Assembly (NCBI GenBank): GCA_945881875.1
Contig: CAMCVH010000001.1
Coordinates: forward strand, 434,001-498,000
DNA length: 64,000 nucleotides
Origin: Polynucleobacter meluiroseus
GTDB lineage: Bacteria > Pseudomonadota > Gammaproteobacteria > Burkholderiales > Burkholderiaceae
Direction of reading: 5' to 3'
The first letter of the stretch is position 1. Every line of letters begins with the position of its first letter. The notes under the pieces are model-generated. The model was given only the letters and a program-made list of their open reading frames with translations. It had not been told where the DNA came from and did not search any database. The translations under genes were made by a program, and so were the position numbers. This document shows, one piece after another, positions 41,696-52,470 of the stretch.

Positions 41696-42937
41696 ATGAA
41701 ACATATTTTATCAAGCCCTTACAAGCCTCCAGAGGTTCCGCAGCCATTACCTATTGACCAAGCTTGGGCCCTTTTAGGCGGCATCAGCCCCAAGCGCTTC
41801 ATGAACGAATATTGGCAGAAAAAACCACTATTGGTCAGGGGGGCTATCCCTGCTTTTAAGTTGGCACAAGCTGCTGGTCAAAGATTAACCAGCCCTCTTT
41901 CTTTTTCCGATCTTCAATCACTGGCCGGTCAGAATAATGTGGAATCTCGCTTGGTCAAGAGTCAACCATGGACTCTGAGTCGGAGCCCCCATAAAAACAA
42001 TACTATTCCAAGCATCGATCAGCCAGATTGGACTTTATTGGTTCAAGGCGTCAACACTCATCATTCTGCGGCAAGTACGGTCATGTCATGGTTTAGATTT
42101 ATTCCAGAGGCGCGCCTCGATGACTTAATGATCAGCATTGCTGGAAATGGTGGCGGTGTTGGTCCGCATGTAGATTCTTACGATGTTTTTCTATTACAGA
42201 TGGAAGGACGTCGTCATTGGAAGATTTCTTCACAAAAAGATCTCTCTTTTAAAGAAGATCTTCCACTAAAGATTTTGAAGAATTTCAAAGCAAGCGATGA
42301 TTGGGTTTTAGAGCCTGGGGATATGCTGTATCTCCCCCCGAATATTGCCCATGACGGCCTTGCCCTTGATGGAGGCTGTCAAACTTGGTCCATTGGATTT
42401 AGATCACCTAATTACAAAGAGCTCATTAATGAAATCTTATGGCGAACCACGGAGGCTCTTGAGAGTAACTCAACTTTAACTGAGCTTTATAAAGATCCAA
42501 GTCAAAAAGCTACCCTTGACCCGGCACTTGTTCCTGAGCAACTTGTTGAAGCGGTTCAAAAACACTTAAACCAGTTGAAATGGAGCAAGAGCGATATCTC
42601 TTGTACTTTGGCTAGTATTTTGAGCGAACCCAAGCCACAGACTGTATTTAGCCCACCTCATACCCTGTTAGATTTACTAAGCTTTAAGAAAGCCATCTCC
42701 CAATCTGGAATTATCCTGGCGCCAGCATCTAAGTCACTGTATGACATGGACTTTTTTTACCTGAATGGCGAGAGTGTGAGTGACTCTGATGAGCCTGACT
42801 GGATTTATTGGTGCCAGCTAGGTCAGCATCAACAACTATCAGCCCTACAGAGCATGAAGCTCGCTAAGCTCATCAAGAGCGAGGATGATCCATGGTTTGA
42901 AGCCTACCAAGCTGGTTGGCTTTACATCAAGACTTAG
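41696..42937 (+). CDS. Cupin/JmjC-like ribosomal oxygenase (YcfD/RoxA-like)
   Basis: FMNEYWQKKPLLVRGAIP; GGGVGPHVDSYDVFLLQMEGRRHWKI; LEPGDMLYLPPNIAHDG. Confidence 0.9.
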   Translation: MKHILSSPYKPPEVPQPLPIDQAWALLGGISPKRFMNEYWQKKPLLVRGAIPAFKLAQAAGQRLTSPLSFSDLQSLAGQNNVESRLVKSQPWTLSRSPHKNNTIPSIDQPDWTLLVQGVNTHHSAASTVMSWFRFIPEARLDDLMISIAGNGGGVGPHVDSYDVFLLQMEGRRHWKISSQKDLSFKEDLPLKILKNFKASDDWVLEPGDMLYLPPNIAHDGLALDGGCQTWSIGFRSPNYKELINEILWRTTEALESNSTLTELYKDPSQKATLDPALVPEQLVEAVQKHLNQLKWSKSDISCTLASILSEPKPQTVFSPPHTLLDLLSFKKAISQSGIILAPASKSLYDMDFFYLNGESVSDSDEPDWIYWCQLGQHQQLSALQSMKLAKLIKSEDDPWFEAYQAGWLYIKT

Positions 42938-43082
42938 ATAATTTGTCAAACCAAGATTAGGGTTAACTCTAGTAATTTCTATAAATCTATTTATAATCCT
43001 CAGCTGATCCAAATGTTAATTTACTAACGGATCCGGTCTAAATCACCGTTAGATGATTAGCTAATCTTTTAAGGAAATAAAA

Positions 43083-43295
43083 ATGACAAAATCACTATTA
43101 ATCGCATCATTGTTAGCAATTTCATTGGCAGCTTGTGGCAAAAAAGAAGCACCAGCTCCAGTAGCTCCTGCAGCAGCTCCAGCAGCTCCTGCTGATACAG
43201 CAGCTCCAGCAGCAGCACCTGCGGCTCCAGCAGCACCAGCAGCAGCTCCTGCACCAGCAGCACCTGCTGCTCCTGCAGCTCCAGCTAAGAAGTAA
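43083..43295 (+). CDS. Small Ala/Pro-rich lipoprotein
   Basis: Lipobox SLAACGKKE after a signal sequence, then Ala/Pro low-complexity tail; AAGGA SD and downstream terminator. Confidence 0.8.
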   Translation: MTKSLLIASLLAISLAACGKKEAPAPVAPAAAPAAPADTAAPAAAPAAPAAPAAAPAPAAPAAPAAPAKK

Positions 43296-43308
43296 TTCTT
43301 ACTGAAAT

Positions 43309-43337
43309 AAAAAAGACCACCTTCGGGTGGTCTTTTT
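43309..43337 (+). terminator. Rho-independent terminator (AAAAAAGACCACCTTCGGGTGGTCTTTTTT)
   Basis: Perfect stem with TTCG loop and T-run. Confidence 0.92.
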
Positions 43338-43383
43338 TTATCGCAATTTCTTTAAATGAGTGACTACTTAATACCTTATTTCA

Positions 43384-44535
43384 TTACTTACCAATTTGTA
43401 GATCTAACAAACTAAGGATTTGTACAGACACACCATCAGTCTCAGCAGCGCCTTTTTCATCCTGAACTGTCACAGTAATAGTTCCGGTCGTATCTTTCAC
43501 TAGAACACGATAGCGTTTTGCTTTTTTCATATCCTCGTCAGTTTTCTTACTAAAAAGCTTACCGAAAAAACTTCGCTCGTTGGAAAGATCTGTGGTGTTG
43601 ACGAAACGCACAAAGTAAATGCCTTTGCTGCGATCACGATCATCTACTGTGAAATTAGAACGATCAAGACCAACACCAACATCTCTCCAAGCACGATCAA
43701 AGTTTCCAACAAACTCTAAGCGTGGACTTGGTGTTTTCTTAAGATAAGAAACCTTTGGTGCACCAGATGCAGTTTTTGCAGCAGCCATCGATGCTTTAGT
43801 AGATTCCTCAGCGTAACCTAAACGCTGCATCAAACGAGCCAAGAACTCAGCCTCTAGTTCTGGATCATTCGCACGTGTTGTCCAGATTGCTTGTGATTTA
43901 TCTGTTCCCGTTAATTCTTCAGTGGCACCACGGTGAGTGATAAATATCTCTGTCTCACCTTTACTGTTCAATTCTAAACGTGTGCGGAACTTATCACGCT
44001 CACCAGTTGAGTAAATAGAATCTAATACTTTACCAAGAGTTCTTCTGATCAAGTCTTGTGGAATCTTGGCACGATTTTCTGCCCAATCAGTTTCCATGAT
44101 GCCAGTCTCAGGAGAATCCACCATCAAGATAAAACCGGTCTCTTGCCAGAAATCACGAATACTTGGATAGAGTTCTTTAGCAGGCTTACTTACCACCAAC
44201 CAACGACGGTTGCCATCACGCTCAACACGCATTCCTGCAACTGCTGGAAGAATGGCTTCCTTGCCAGTAGGTTTTGTTTGTACTGCATTGCTGTAACCAG
44301 ATAAAGTAGCGCCACCGTCAGGCACCACATAACGCTTATCACCACCAGTTACTGTCATATCAGGAGGGAAAGCTAAGTTAGGACCTTTTTTCTCACCAGC
44401 TGATTTGTAATCAATCGTGTCGCCTGAAAATGTGCTTGCACAAGCAGTTAGCAAGATACTGATGCTAAGAGTTCCAATAAGAAATAATCTTGACTGAGAA
44501 GGTACGCGACGCATATTTTTTCCTAAGTTGTCCAA
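43384..44535 (-). CDS. bamC: Outer membrane protein assembly factor BamC
   Basis: Lipobox LLTACAS; NLAFPPDMTV; RWLVVSKPAKELYPSIRDFWQETGF. Confidence 0.88.
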   Translation of the reverse strand: MDNLGKNMRRVPSQSRLFLIGTLSISILLTACASTFSGDTIDYKSAGEKKGPNLAFPPDMTVTGGDKRYVVPDGGATLSGYSNAVQTKPTGKEAILPAVAGMRVERDGNRRWLVVSKPAKELYPSIRDFWQETGFILMVDSPETGIMETDWAENRAKIPQDLIRRTLGKVLDSIYSTGERDKFRTRLELNSKGETEIFITHRGATEELTGTDKSQAIWTTRANDPELEAEFLARLMQRLGYAEESTKASMAAAKTASGAPKVSYLKKTPSPRLEFVGNFDRAWRDVGVGLDRSNFTVDDRDRSKGIYFVRFVNTTDLSNERSFFGKLFSKKTDEDMKKAKRYRVLVKDTTGTITVTVQDEKGAAETDGVSVQILSLLDLQIGK

Positions 44536-44583
44536 CTGTTAACTGTTTTGAATCTTGCTGTATTTCATTTTCTTAAAACTTCA

Positions 44584-45495
44584 TTACTTATTTATTAATC
44601 CGGCTTCTTTAAGAGCTAAAAGAACTTGCTCTTGAGCACCTGCAGTGAGTGTTGTTAAAGGCAAACGAATACCAGTAGACATCAAACCCATTGCATGAAG
44701 AGCCCATTTAACAGGAATTGGGTTAGCTTCAATAAACATTGATTTGTGAACGGCTAATAACTTGTATTGAATTTCTTTAGCTTTCGATGAATCACCTGCT
44801 ATCGCTGCCACACATAATTCATGCATCAATCGAGGTGCTACGTTAGCAGTGACTGAAATATTGCCATGACCGCCCATCAACATGAGTAGCAAGGCCGTTA
44901 GATCGTCACCAGAATAAACAGCAAAGTCAGAGCAACCCGATCCATTTAAACCAGCAATCAGTTGCATGCCACGCTCTAAATTACCTGTTGCGTCTTTAAC
45001 ACCTACAACACCTGGTACTTTTGCCAAGCGCAGAATGGTTTCATTACTCATATCAGCAACTGTGCGGCCAGGTACGTTGTACAAAATAACTGGCAGATCT
45101 ACTTTTTCTGCGATTGTTTTGAAATGAAGATACATGCCCTCTTGAGTGGGCTTGTTGTAATAAGGCACCACTTGCAAACTAGCATCTGCCCCTACTTTTT
45201 TAGCAAATGCCGTCAGTTCAATCGCCTCACTCGTTGAATTACCACCAGTACCAGCAATGATCGGAATACGTTTAGCAGTGTGCTCAACCGTGACTCGAAT
45301 CAGTTCGCAGTGCTCTTCAACAGAAACAGTCGGAGACTCTCCAGTAGTACCAACAATCACAATACCGTCAGTACCTTCTGCAATATGCCAGTCAATCAGT
45401 TGACGTAATCCTGGCAAATCTAGACTGCCATCAGGGTGCATCGGCGTCACGATGGCTACCAAACTTCCGGTGATTTTTTTAGCTAATTTAGTCAT
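44584..45495 (-). CDS. dapA: 4-hydroxy-tetrahydrodipicolinate synthase
   Basis: [47 protein letters not shown]; start overlaps upstream stop as ATGA. Confidence 0.97.
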   Translation of the reverse strand: MTKLAKKITGSLVAIVTPMHPDGSLDLPGLRQLIDWHIAEGTDGIVIVGTTGESPTVSVEEHCELIRVTVEHTAKRIPIIAGTGGNSTSEAIELTAFAKKVGADASLQVVPYYNKPTQEGMYLHFKTIAEKVDLPVILYNVPGRTVADMSNETILRLAKVPGVVGVKDATGNLERGMQLIAGLNGSGCSDFAVYSGDDLTALLLMLMGGHGNISVTANVAPRLMHELCVAAIAGDSSKAKEIQYKLLAVHKSMFIEANPIPVKWALHAMGLMSTGIRLPLTTLTAGAQEQVLLALKEAGLINK

Positions 45496-46031
45496 GGTTT
45501 TGATTGTAGCGGAACGGCACAGACTCTCTGAACGCAAGCTGGTTTAGGCGTCTGAATAATCAGGTCTTCATAAGCCAATATTTGCATATTTTCAGCAAAG
45601 CTTAAGAGTTCATTAGGTTTAAGTAAAAAGTCAGGATTGCTAGGTTTACCATAAGCTTCATTACCAACAGCAAAGGTCTCATAAACTAAAAATCCATTTT
45701 TATTCAACAACTTAGGGAGTTTATGAAGGTGTGGGCGGTATAAGTAATTGGTCACAATAAGTGCATCAAATTGGCCTAATGAATCCAAGTCCCAGAGCTC
45801 CCCTTCAAGATCTAAACAGACTGTTTTGATCGATCCAGTTGGTATATTTTGGGCTTTTTCTTGAATCAGATTGAGCGCCTCTTGGTCACGATCAATGGCA
45901 ACAATCTCAAAACCTTGCTGAGCCAACCACATCGTATGACGGCCACTGCCACAGGCATAGTCCAATACTCTAGCTTTCGGCTTAAAACTTTTAGAATGAG
46001 TAACCACCCAAGGGGATGGCGGCACACTCAC
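45492..46031 (-). CDS. Class I SAM-dependent methyltransferase
   Basis: [36 protein letters not shown] start near 46031 inferred because the longer ORF overlaps trpS. Confidence 0.8.
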   Translation of the reverse strand: MSVPPSPWVVTHSKSFKPKARVLDYACGSGRHTMWLAQQGFEIVAIDRDQEALNLIQEKAQNIPTGSIKTVCLDLEGELWDLDSLGQFDALIVTNYLYRPHLHKLPKLLNKNGFLVYETFAVGNEAYGKPSNPDFLLKPNELLSFAENMQILAYEDLIIQTPKPACVQRVCAVPLQSKP

Positions 46032-46047
46032 TAAATCATGATGAGAT

Positions 46048-47250
46048 TTAGTTGTAGTCAAGCCCCATCGCCTCGCGAACATCACGCATAGTTTCTTGAG
46101 CTGATTTACGAGCCTTATCGCAACCATCGGCAATGATGGCGCGCAACAAACTTGGATCATCTAAATATGTTTGAGCTCTCTCCATCATAGGCTGTTGCTC
46201 TTTTAAGATGCCATCAATCACTGGTTGTTTACATTCGAGACAACCAATACCAGCACTCTTACAACCTTTTTCAGCCCAGGCACGAGTTTCATCGCTCGTG
46301 TAAACCTCATGTAATTGCCACACTGGGCAGCGCGCAGGATCACCTGGATCAGTTTTACGAACTCGTGCTGGATCCGTTGGCATCGTACGAACCTTCTTCT
46401 CAACAGAAGCAGCATCTTCTCTTAATGCGATAGTGTTACCGTAAGACTTAGACATTTTCTGGCCATCTAGTCCTGGCATTTTTGACTGTTGAGTCAACAA
46501 AGCTTGTGGCTCTAGAAGGATGATTTTTCTAGAACCTTCTAGGTAACCAAATAAACGTTCACGATCACCCATGGATAAGCTTTGAGCATCAGCCAAAACA
46601 GCTCTAGCCTGCTCCAAAGCTTCCTCATGACCTTTTTCTTGATACTCAGCACGAAGCTCGAGATATAACTTAGTCCGCTTGCTACCAAGCTTCTTAGCGG
46701 CTTCTATAGCTTTCTCTTCAAAGCGAGGCTCGCGACCATACAAATGATTAAATCGACGGGCTACTTCTCGTGTCATCTCAACGTGTGGAATCTGATCCTC
46801 ACCAACAGGCACGTGCTGGGCGCGATACATCAAGATATCAGCAGCTTGCAGTAATGGGTACCCCAAGAATCCGTAAGTTTGGAGATCTTTCTCTTTGAGC
46901 TTTTCAATCTGATCTTTATAGGTCGGCACTCGTTCTAACCAACCTAGCGGTGTTCCCATAGAGAGCAATAGGAATAATTCTGCATGCTCAGGTACTTTGC
47001 TCTGAATAAACAAGGTCGCCTGAGTTGGATCAATGCCTGCAGCCAACCAGTCAATGACCATATCCCAAACAGACTGCTCAATAACCCCAGGAGTTTCATA
47101 ATGAGTTGTTAGCGCATGCCAATCAGCCACAAAAAAGTAACACGGGTATTCAGTTTGAAGATTGACCCAATTCTTAAGCACACCATGGTAGTGACCTAAG
47201 TGCAGAGCGCCGGTTGGGCGCATACCTGATAAAACTCGTTCAGAAAACAT
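46048..47250 (-). CDS. trpS: Tryptophanyl-tRNA synthetase
   Basis: RVLSGMRPTGALHLGHYHGVLKNWV; GQKMSKSYGN; start placed at MFSERV. Confidence 0.96.
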   Translation of the reverse strand: MFSERVLSGMRPTGALHLGHYHGVLKNWVNLQTEYPCYFFVADWHALTTHYETPGVIEQSVWDMVIDWLAAGIDPTQATLFIQSKVPEHAELFLLLSMGTPLGWLERVPTYKDQIEKLKEKDLQTYGFLGYPLLQAADILMYRAQHVPVGEDQIPHVEMTREVARRFNHLYGREPRFEEKAIEAAKKLGSKRTKLYLELRAEYQEKGHEEALEQARAVLADAQSLSMGDRERLFGYLEGSRKIILLEPQALLTQQSKMPGLDGQKMSKSYGNTIALREDAASVEKKVRTMPTDPARVRKTDPGDPARCPVWQLHEVYTSDETRAWAEKGCKSAGIGCLECKQPVIDGILKEQQPMMERAQTYLDDPSLLRAIIADGCDKARKSAQETMRDVREAMGLDYN

Positions 47251-47257
47251 ATATCTC

Positions 47258-48097
47258 TTATTGAAACACCGACCAAACAGGTCGTAATTGTGACGGTAAG
47301 TCTGGTAACTGACCCAGATCAACATAGCTTTCTTTAGGATCATGAAAATCAGACCCACGAGATGCCATAAAACCGTACTCTAATGCTACTTTAGCAAATA
47401 TTTGATACTCCGCTGGTCTATGACTGCCTGTCACGACTTCAATGCCCTCACCACCCAGATCTTTAAACTGGTCAAAAAGTGCAGTCATTTCTCGGGGGGT
47501 AAAGCGATAACGACCCGGATGAGCAATCACAGCAACCCCTCCTGCCCTTTTGATCCATCCGACAGCGTCCATTAAAGTCGCCCATTCATGAGCGACATAA
47601 CCAGGCTTTCCCTCAATAAGATAATTAGCAAAAACCTCATTGGTATTTTTACAAACACCAGATTCCACCAGAAATCTGGCAAAGTGAGTTCTGGAGATTA
47701 GTTTTGGATTACCTACAAATTTAAGAGCCCCTTCATAGGCGCCTTTGATACCGACCTGCTCAAGCTGTGCAGACATGGCTTTAGCACGATTGGTTCTTCC
47801 GTTACGTGTTTGATACAAGCCCTCTAAAATTTCAGCATTGTTGGGATCTATCCCCAATCCAACAATATGAATCGTGTCTTGACACCAAGAAACCGATATT
47901 TCTACACCGGGGATGTATTTCATACCAAGTTCTTCAGCAGCTACCTTGGCTCGCTGCTGACCGCTGAGTTCATCATGATCTGTTAGTGACCAAATCTCAA
48001 CACCATTTGAGTGGGCACGCTTTGCCAAAGCTTCTGGGGTCAAAGTCCCATCAGAAACCACAGAGTGGCAGTGCAAATCAGCGTTGATTTTGTGCAT
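47258..48097 (-). CDS. PHP-domain phosphoesterase (YciV/RnmAM-like)
   Basis: INADLHCHSVVSDGTLTPEALAKRAHSNGVEIWSLTDHDELSG. Confidence 0.92.
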   Translation of the reverse strand: MHKINADLHCHSVVSDGTLTPEALAKRAHSNGVEIWSLTDHDELSGQQRAKVAAEELGMKYIPGVEISVSWCQDTIHIVGLGIDPNNAEILEGLYQTRNGRTNRAKAMSAQLEQVGIKGAYEGALKFVGNPKLISRTHFARFLVESGVCKNTNEVFANYLIEGKPGYVAHEWATLMDAVGWIKRAGGVAVIAHPGRYRFTPREMTALFDQFKDLGGEGIEVVTGSHRPAEYQIFAKVALEYGFMASRGSDFHDPKESYVDLGQLPDLPSQLRPVWSVFQ

Positions 48098-48145
48098 TTG
48101 TCCATTTTACTTGGCAATAGTGGATGATGCTTGAAGAATTAACCC

Positions 48146-48283
48146 TCAATGATTCTGCTCATCTTGTTTCTGCTTATTTTTAAATTGATAGTATTCAAGA
48201 CATCTTGCTAAAAAAACAAAAACTACTATAAATACTCCAACAATAGTTAACCTAATTTGCTCTTCCGTTAGAGGATCCATCAT
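48146..48283 (-). CDS. 45-aa single-TM small protein MMDPLTEEQIRLTIVGVFIVVFVFLARCLEYYQFKNKQKQDEQNH
   Basis: Manual reverse translation; ATG overlaps the TGA stop of the upstream 61-aa ORF (ATGA). Confidence 0.6.
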   Translation of the reverse strand: MMDPLTEEQIRLTIVGVFIVVFVFLARCLEYYQFKNKQKQDEQNH

Positions 48284-48465
48284 TTGCCCTTAGGTTTTAT
48301 TGAAAAACTCGTTAATAAAATTAATAATATGCTTATAGAAATTATAAGTGATATCGCATACCAATCACGAAACCCTTTTAAAAAATAAGATAAGAATATT
48401 TCAGCCAACATCACAGAGCTCATCGCTCTAAAGACAAGTAAAAAATTTACCAAATCAATCATCAT
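48280..48465 (-). CDS. 61-aa small membrane protein (about two TM segments)
   Basis: GGGAGA SD upstream of ATGATG; strongly hydrophobic translation; overlaps downstream small ORF by 4 nt. Confidence 0.6.
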   Translation of the reverse strand: MMIDLVNFLLVFRAMSSVMLAEIFLSYFLKGFRDWYAISLIISISILLILLTSFSIKPKGK

Positions 48466-48559
48466 TTCGTTCTCCCAATAAAGGGATAGATTAATGATTA
48501 GGGAAATATTTGTATGTCAGCCTGTGGCTGAAAATTTGTAGGAAAGTTCTGATTTTTTC

Positions 48560-49660
48560 TTAGGTTAAGCGAGCGTCGACGATGCGACGAGGTGCCTCTA
48601 GGTACTCTTTTGATTGCATCTCAACAATGCGTGAAACTGTTCGATGAAATTCATTAGCCATAGGTCCCTCGGTATAAAGCATCTCAGGAATGACTGCAGC
48701 AGAAATGATCAGCTTGACCTTGTGATCATAGAAAACGTCAATGAGCCATGTAAAGCGCCGTGCCTCACTAGCGAACTTTGGCGGCATGTATGGAACATCT
48801 GATAACAAGACTGTATGAAATAGATGAGAGATTTCTAAATAATCATTTTGGGATCTTGGGCCTGCGCACAGGGTATTAAAATCAAACCAAACTACACCAC
48901 CAGCGCGTCTGATCGATTTAATCTCTCGATTTTCAATGTAAAGCGTTGAATCCTCTTGATCATGAGCTTCTTTAATTCTATTGAATATGCCATCCATGAT
49001 GGCATCTGTCTCTGGTCCTAAAGGTGTGTAATAAGCTTGAACTTTCTCCATCGCTTTTTGGCGATAGTCGATCCCAGCATCAAGATTCATGATGTCTAAT
49101 TTTTCTTCTAACAAAGCAATTGCGGGCAAGAGTCGATCACGATGTAAACCATCGGGGTACAAAAGATCAGGACGATAGTTGGAGGTCATCAAGAACTGCA
49201 CACGGTGCCTAAATAGGGAATCTAATAACTTGTACAAGATCATGGCATCAGCTACATCGCTGATATGAAACTCATCAAAACAAATCAGACGGTATTTTTT
49301 AGCGATGTTTTTACCAAGCTCTTCGAGGGGGTCAGCTGTACCATGCAAATCATGCAATTCACGGTGTACTTCACGCATGAATTCATGAAAATGTAATCGG
49401 GTCTTTTTTTCTAGAGGAGAGGCTTCATAAAAGCAATCCATCAAAAATGATTTTCCTCGGCCCACACCACCCCACAAATAAATGCCTCGGGGAAGATCTG
49501 GATAAAAAACCATTTTAGATATGGTGCCACTGCGCACTTCTTTATAAGACAGCCACTCATCTTGGCAAGTCTGCAAGCGATCAATCGCGGCTTGTTGAGC
49601 AGGGTCAGTACCATAACCACGCTTAACCAACTGTTCTTTGTAAAACTCTGTGACTTTCAT
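48560..49660 (-). CDS. zapE: Cell division protein ZapE (AFG1-like ATPase)
   Basis: GIYLWGGVGRGKSFLMDCFYEASP; RLHFHEFMREVHRELHDLHG; CFDEFHISDVADAMIL. Confidence 0.95.
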   Translation of the reverse strand: MKVTEFYKEQLVKRGYGTDPAQQAAIDRLQTCQDEWLSYKEVRSGTISKMVFYPDLPRGIYLWGGVGRGKSFLMDCFYEASPLEKKTRLHFHEFMREVHRELHDLHGTADPLEELGKNIAKKYRLICFDEFHISDVADAMILYKLLDSLFRHRVQFLMTSNYRPDLLYPDGLHRDRLLPAIALLEEKLDIMNLDAGIDYRQKAMEKVQAYYTPLGPETDAIMDGIFNRIKEAHDQEDSTLYIENREIKSIRRAGGVVWFDFNTLCAGPRSQNDYLEISHLFHTVLLSDVPYMPPKFASEARRFTWLIDVFYDHKVKLIISAAVIPEMLYTEGPMANEFHRTVSRIVEMQSKEYLEAPRRIVDARLT

Positions 49661-49737
49661 GGGTCCATTTAATCAAATGATTGGGGATCTCAAAACATTT
49701 AGCGTTTGTTGATCCCCAATTTTGTGACTTAAAAAAC

Positions 49738-51174
49738 TTACATATTCAATGCGCGTTTATCTGTCGCTAAAGCAGCTTCCCTCATCACTTCAGATAAACT
49801 TGGGTGTGGATGGCAAACGCGACCGATATCTTCAGCGGCCGCTTTGAACTCCATAGCAACAGCAGCTTCAGCAATCAAATCAGAGGCAGCAGCTCCAACA
49901 ATGTGCACGCCTAAGATCTCATCAGTCTGAGCATCTGCTAACACCTTCACGAAACCATCTGCCTGACCCATACCCAATGCACGACCATTAGCCCCAAATG
50001 GGAATTGGCCTGGTTTGTAGGCACGGCCCTCTGCTTTAAGCTGTTGTTCTGTTTTACCAACCCAAGCAATCTCTGGAGATGTATAAATGACCCATGGAAT
50101 ACAGTTGTAATCAATATGCGGCTTCTGCCCTGCAATCACCTCAGCAACCAATACGCCCTCATCTTCAGCTTTGTGGGCAAGCATAGGACCACGAACCACA
50201 TCACCCACTGCATAAACGCCAGAAGCAGCTGTTTCACAGGTGTGATCATCAACCGGAATGAAGCCACGCTCATCAGTTTTTAAGCCAATTGCTTCAAGGT
50301 TCAAACGATCTGTATTAGGCACACGACCAACAGACACAATCAAACGATCACAATCTAAAGTCTTGGCTGCACCAGTGCTGTCGGTGTAAGCAACTGAAAC
50401 ACCCTTCTTAGAAGTTTTGACATCACCAATCTTGACACCCAGATTAATGTTCAATCCTTGCTTGATAAATAACTTATGAGCTTCTTTAGCAGTGCCCTCA
50501 TCAACTAAACCGAGGAAAGTAGGCAGTGCTTCAAGCACAGTCACTTCAGCACCAAGACGACGCCAAACAGAACCTAACTCTAATCCAATCACGCCAGCAC
50601 CAATCACACCTAATTTTTTAGGCGTTGCACCAAACTTCAATGCACCTTCGTTGTCACAAATTAATTCGTTATCTACAGGCATGCTCGGCAAATGGCGTGC
50701 TTTAGAACCTGTAGCGATGATGATGTTCTTAGCCGTTACAGTACCCGCGTCTTTGCCGTCAATTTTGACTTGATAGCCATCAGTACCCTTGCCAACAAAT
50801 GAAGCATGACCCTTTAACAATGTAATTTTGTTTTTGCGGAATAAGAAACCAATGCCGCCAGTCATCTTTGTCACGATGTCATCTTTACGAGCAATCATTT
50901 TTTTCACATCAATCGTCGCATCTTTCACAGTAATGCCGTGATCAGATACGTGATGTGAAATATTTTCAAACTCTTCAGAGGTCGCCAATAAAGCTTTTGA
51001 TGGAATACAACCCACGTTCAAACAAGTACCCCCTAAACGTGGCTCACCTTTAGGATCATCATAGGCTGCGCTCTCAGCGCAAGCTACCTTAAAACCCAGT
51101 TGAGCGGCACGAATTGCAGCAATGTAACCACCAGGACCACCACCAATAACTACTACGTCAAAATTTTGACTCAT
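49738..51174 (-). CDS. lpdA: Dihydrolipoyl dehydrogenase (2-oxoglutarate dehydrogenase E3)
   Basis: [46 protein letters not shown]. Confidence 0.97.
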   Translation of the reverse strand: MSQNFDVVVIGGGPGGYIAAIRAAQLGFKVACAESAAYDDPKGEPRLGGTCLNVGCIPSKALLATSEEFENISHHVSDHGITVKDATIDVKKMIARKDDIVTKMTGGIGFLFRKNKITLLKGHASFVGKGTDGYQVKIDGKDAGTVTAKNIIIATGSKARHLPSMPVDNELICDNEGALKFGATPKKLGVIGAGVIGLELGSVWRRLGAEVTVLEALPTFLGLVDEGTAKEAHKLFIKQGLNINLGVKIGDVKTSKKGVSVAYTDSTGAAKTLDCDRLIVSVGRVPNTDRLNLEAIGLKTDERGFIPVDDHTCETAASGVYAVGDVVRGPMLAHKAEDEGVLVAEVIAGQKPHIDYNCIPWVIYTSPEIAWVGKTEQQLKAEGRAYKPGQFPFGANGRALGMGQADGFVKVLADAQTDEILGVHIVGAAASDLIAEAAVAMEFKAAAEDIGRVCHPHPSLSEVMREAALATDKRALNM

Positions 51175-51202
51175 GTTTTTTCCTTTAGCTCTCTCTTTAG
51201 GC

Positions 51203-52405
51203 TTAGATATCTAATAAAAGACGTGCTGGATCTTCCAACGCTTCTTTCATAGCAACCAAACCCAACACTGCTTCACGACCATCAATGATGCGGTGATCGT
51301 AAGACAAGGCTAAATAATTGATTGGACGCACGACTACTTGACCGTTTTCAACAACAGCACGATCTTTCGTGGCATGAATACCTAAAATAGCTGACTGTGG
51401 TGGGTTGATAATCGGCGTGGACAACATAGAGCCAAAGATGCCGCCGTTAGAGATTGAGAAAGTACCGCCTGATAAATCATCCAAGGTCAGCTTACCATCA
51501 CGCGCCTTATTACCGAAGTCTGCAATCTTCTTCTCAATATCAGCCAAACTCATTTGATCAACATCACGAAGGATTGGTACGACTAGACCACGAGGTGATC
51601 CAACGGCAATACCAATGTCAAAATAACCGTGATAAACAATATCGCTGCCATCAACTGATGCATTCAAGATAGGGTATTTCTTTAAAGCATGAACAGCTGC
51701 TTTAACAAAGAACGACATGAAGCCTAGCTTTACGCCGTGCTCTTTTTCAAACTGATCTTTATATCTGCTACGCATACCCATGACTGGAGCCATATTGACT
51801 TCATTGAATGTTGTCAAAATAGCGTTAGTTTGTTGAGACTGTAACAAACGCTCGGCAATACGTGCGCGCAAGCGACTCATTGGTACACGCTCTTCTGGAC
51901 GTCCACCTGAGCTAATTTGAGGAGTTGCTGGTGCGGCTACTTTAGCAACTGGAGCTGTACCAGACAATGTTGCCAGTACATCACCTTTTGTAACGCGACC
52001 ATCTTTACCTGAACCACCTACTTCGGCTGCTGATAAATTATTTTCAGCCATTAACTTAGCGGCTGAAGGCATCGCTTTGCCACCTGCTGCAGGTGCTGTG
52101 GTTGCCTTAGCTGCCACTGGCGCTGCTACTTGGGCTGTGGCTGCTGCGGGAGCGGCTGCTTTTGATGCGCTATCAATCTTAGCAATCACTTGATCAGAAA
52201 CAACCATACCGCCATCACCAACGACGATTTCAGCTAAAACTCCTGCTGAAGGTGCTGGAACTTCAAGCACAACTTTGTCTGTTTCAATCTCGATCAAGAT
52301 CTCATCTTGGGCAACTGCCTCGCCCGCTTTTTTCTTCCAAGTCAACATCGTTGCCTCAGCAACTGATTCAGATAGTTGTGGAACTTTAACGTCTACGATA
52401 GCCAT
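51203..52405 (-). CDS. odhB: 2-oxoglutarate dehydrogenase E2, dihydrolipoyl succinyltransferase
   Basis: [61 protein letters not shown]. Confidence 0.96.
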   Translation of the reverse strand: MAIVDVKVPQLSESVAEATMLTWKKKAGEAVAQDEILIEIETDKVVLEVPAPSAGVLAEIVVGDGGMVVSDQVIAKIDSASKAAAPAAATAQVAAPVAAKATTAPAAGGKAMPSAAKLMAENNLSAAEVGGSGKDGRVTKGDVLATLSGTAPVAKVAAPATPQISSGGRPEERVPMSRLRARIAERLLQSQQTNAILTTFNEVNMAPVMGMRSRYKDQFEKEHGVKLGFMSFFVKAAVHALKKYPILNASVDGSDIVYHGYFDIGIAVGSPRGLVVPILRDVDQMSLADIEKKIADFGNKARDGKLTLDDLSGGTFSISNGGIFGSMLSTPIINPPQSAILGIHATKDRAVVENGQVVVRPINYLALSYDHRIIDGREAVLGLVAMKEALEDPARLLLDI

Positions 52406-52470
52406 ATTCTTTCCTTTATTTCTTTTAAGTATTAGTTAGTTTTTTCTTCTATTTCTTTGATGCTGAACTG

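Noticed and set aside
43069-43263. Antisense Leu-rich ORF opposite the Ala/Pro lipoprotein
   Set aside because: Mirror of GC-biased repetitive codons on the other strand; lipobox, SD and terminator support the plus-strand gene only.
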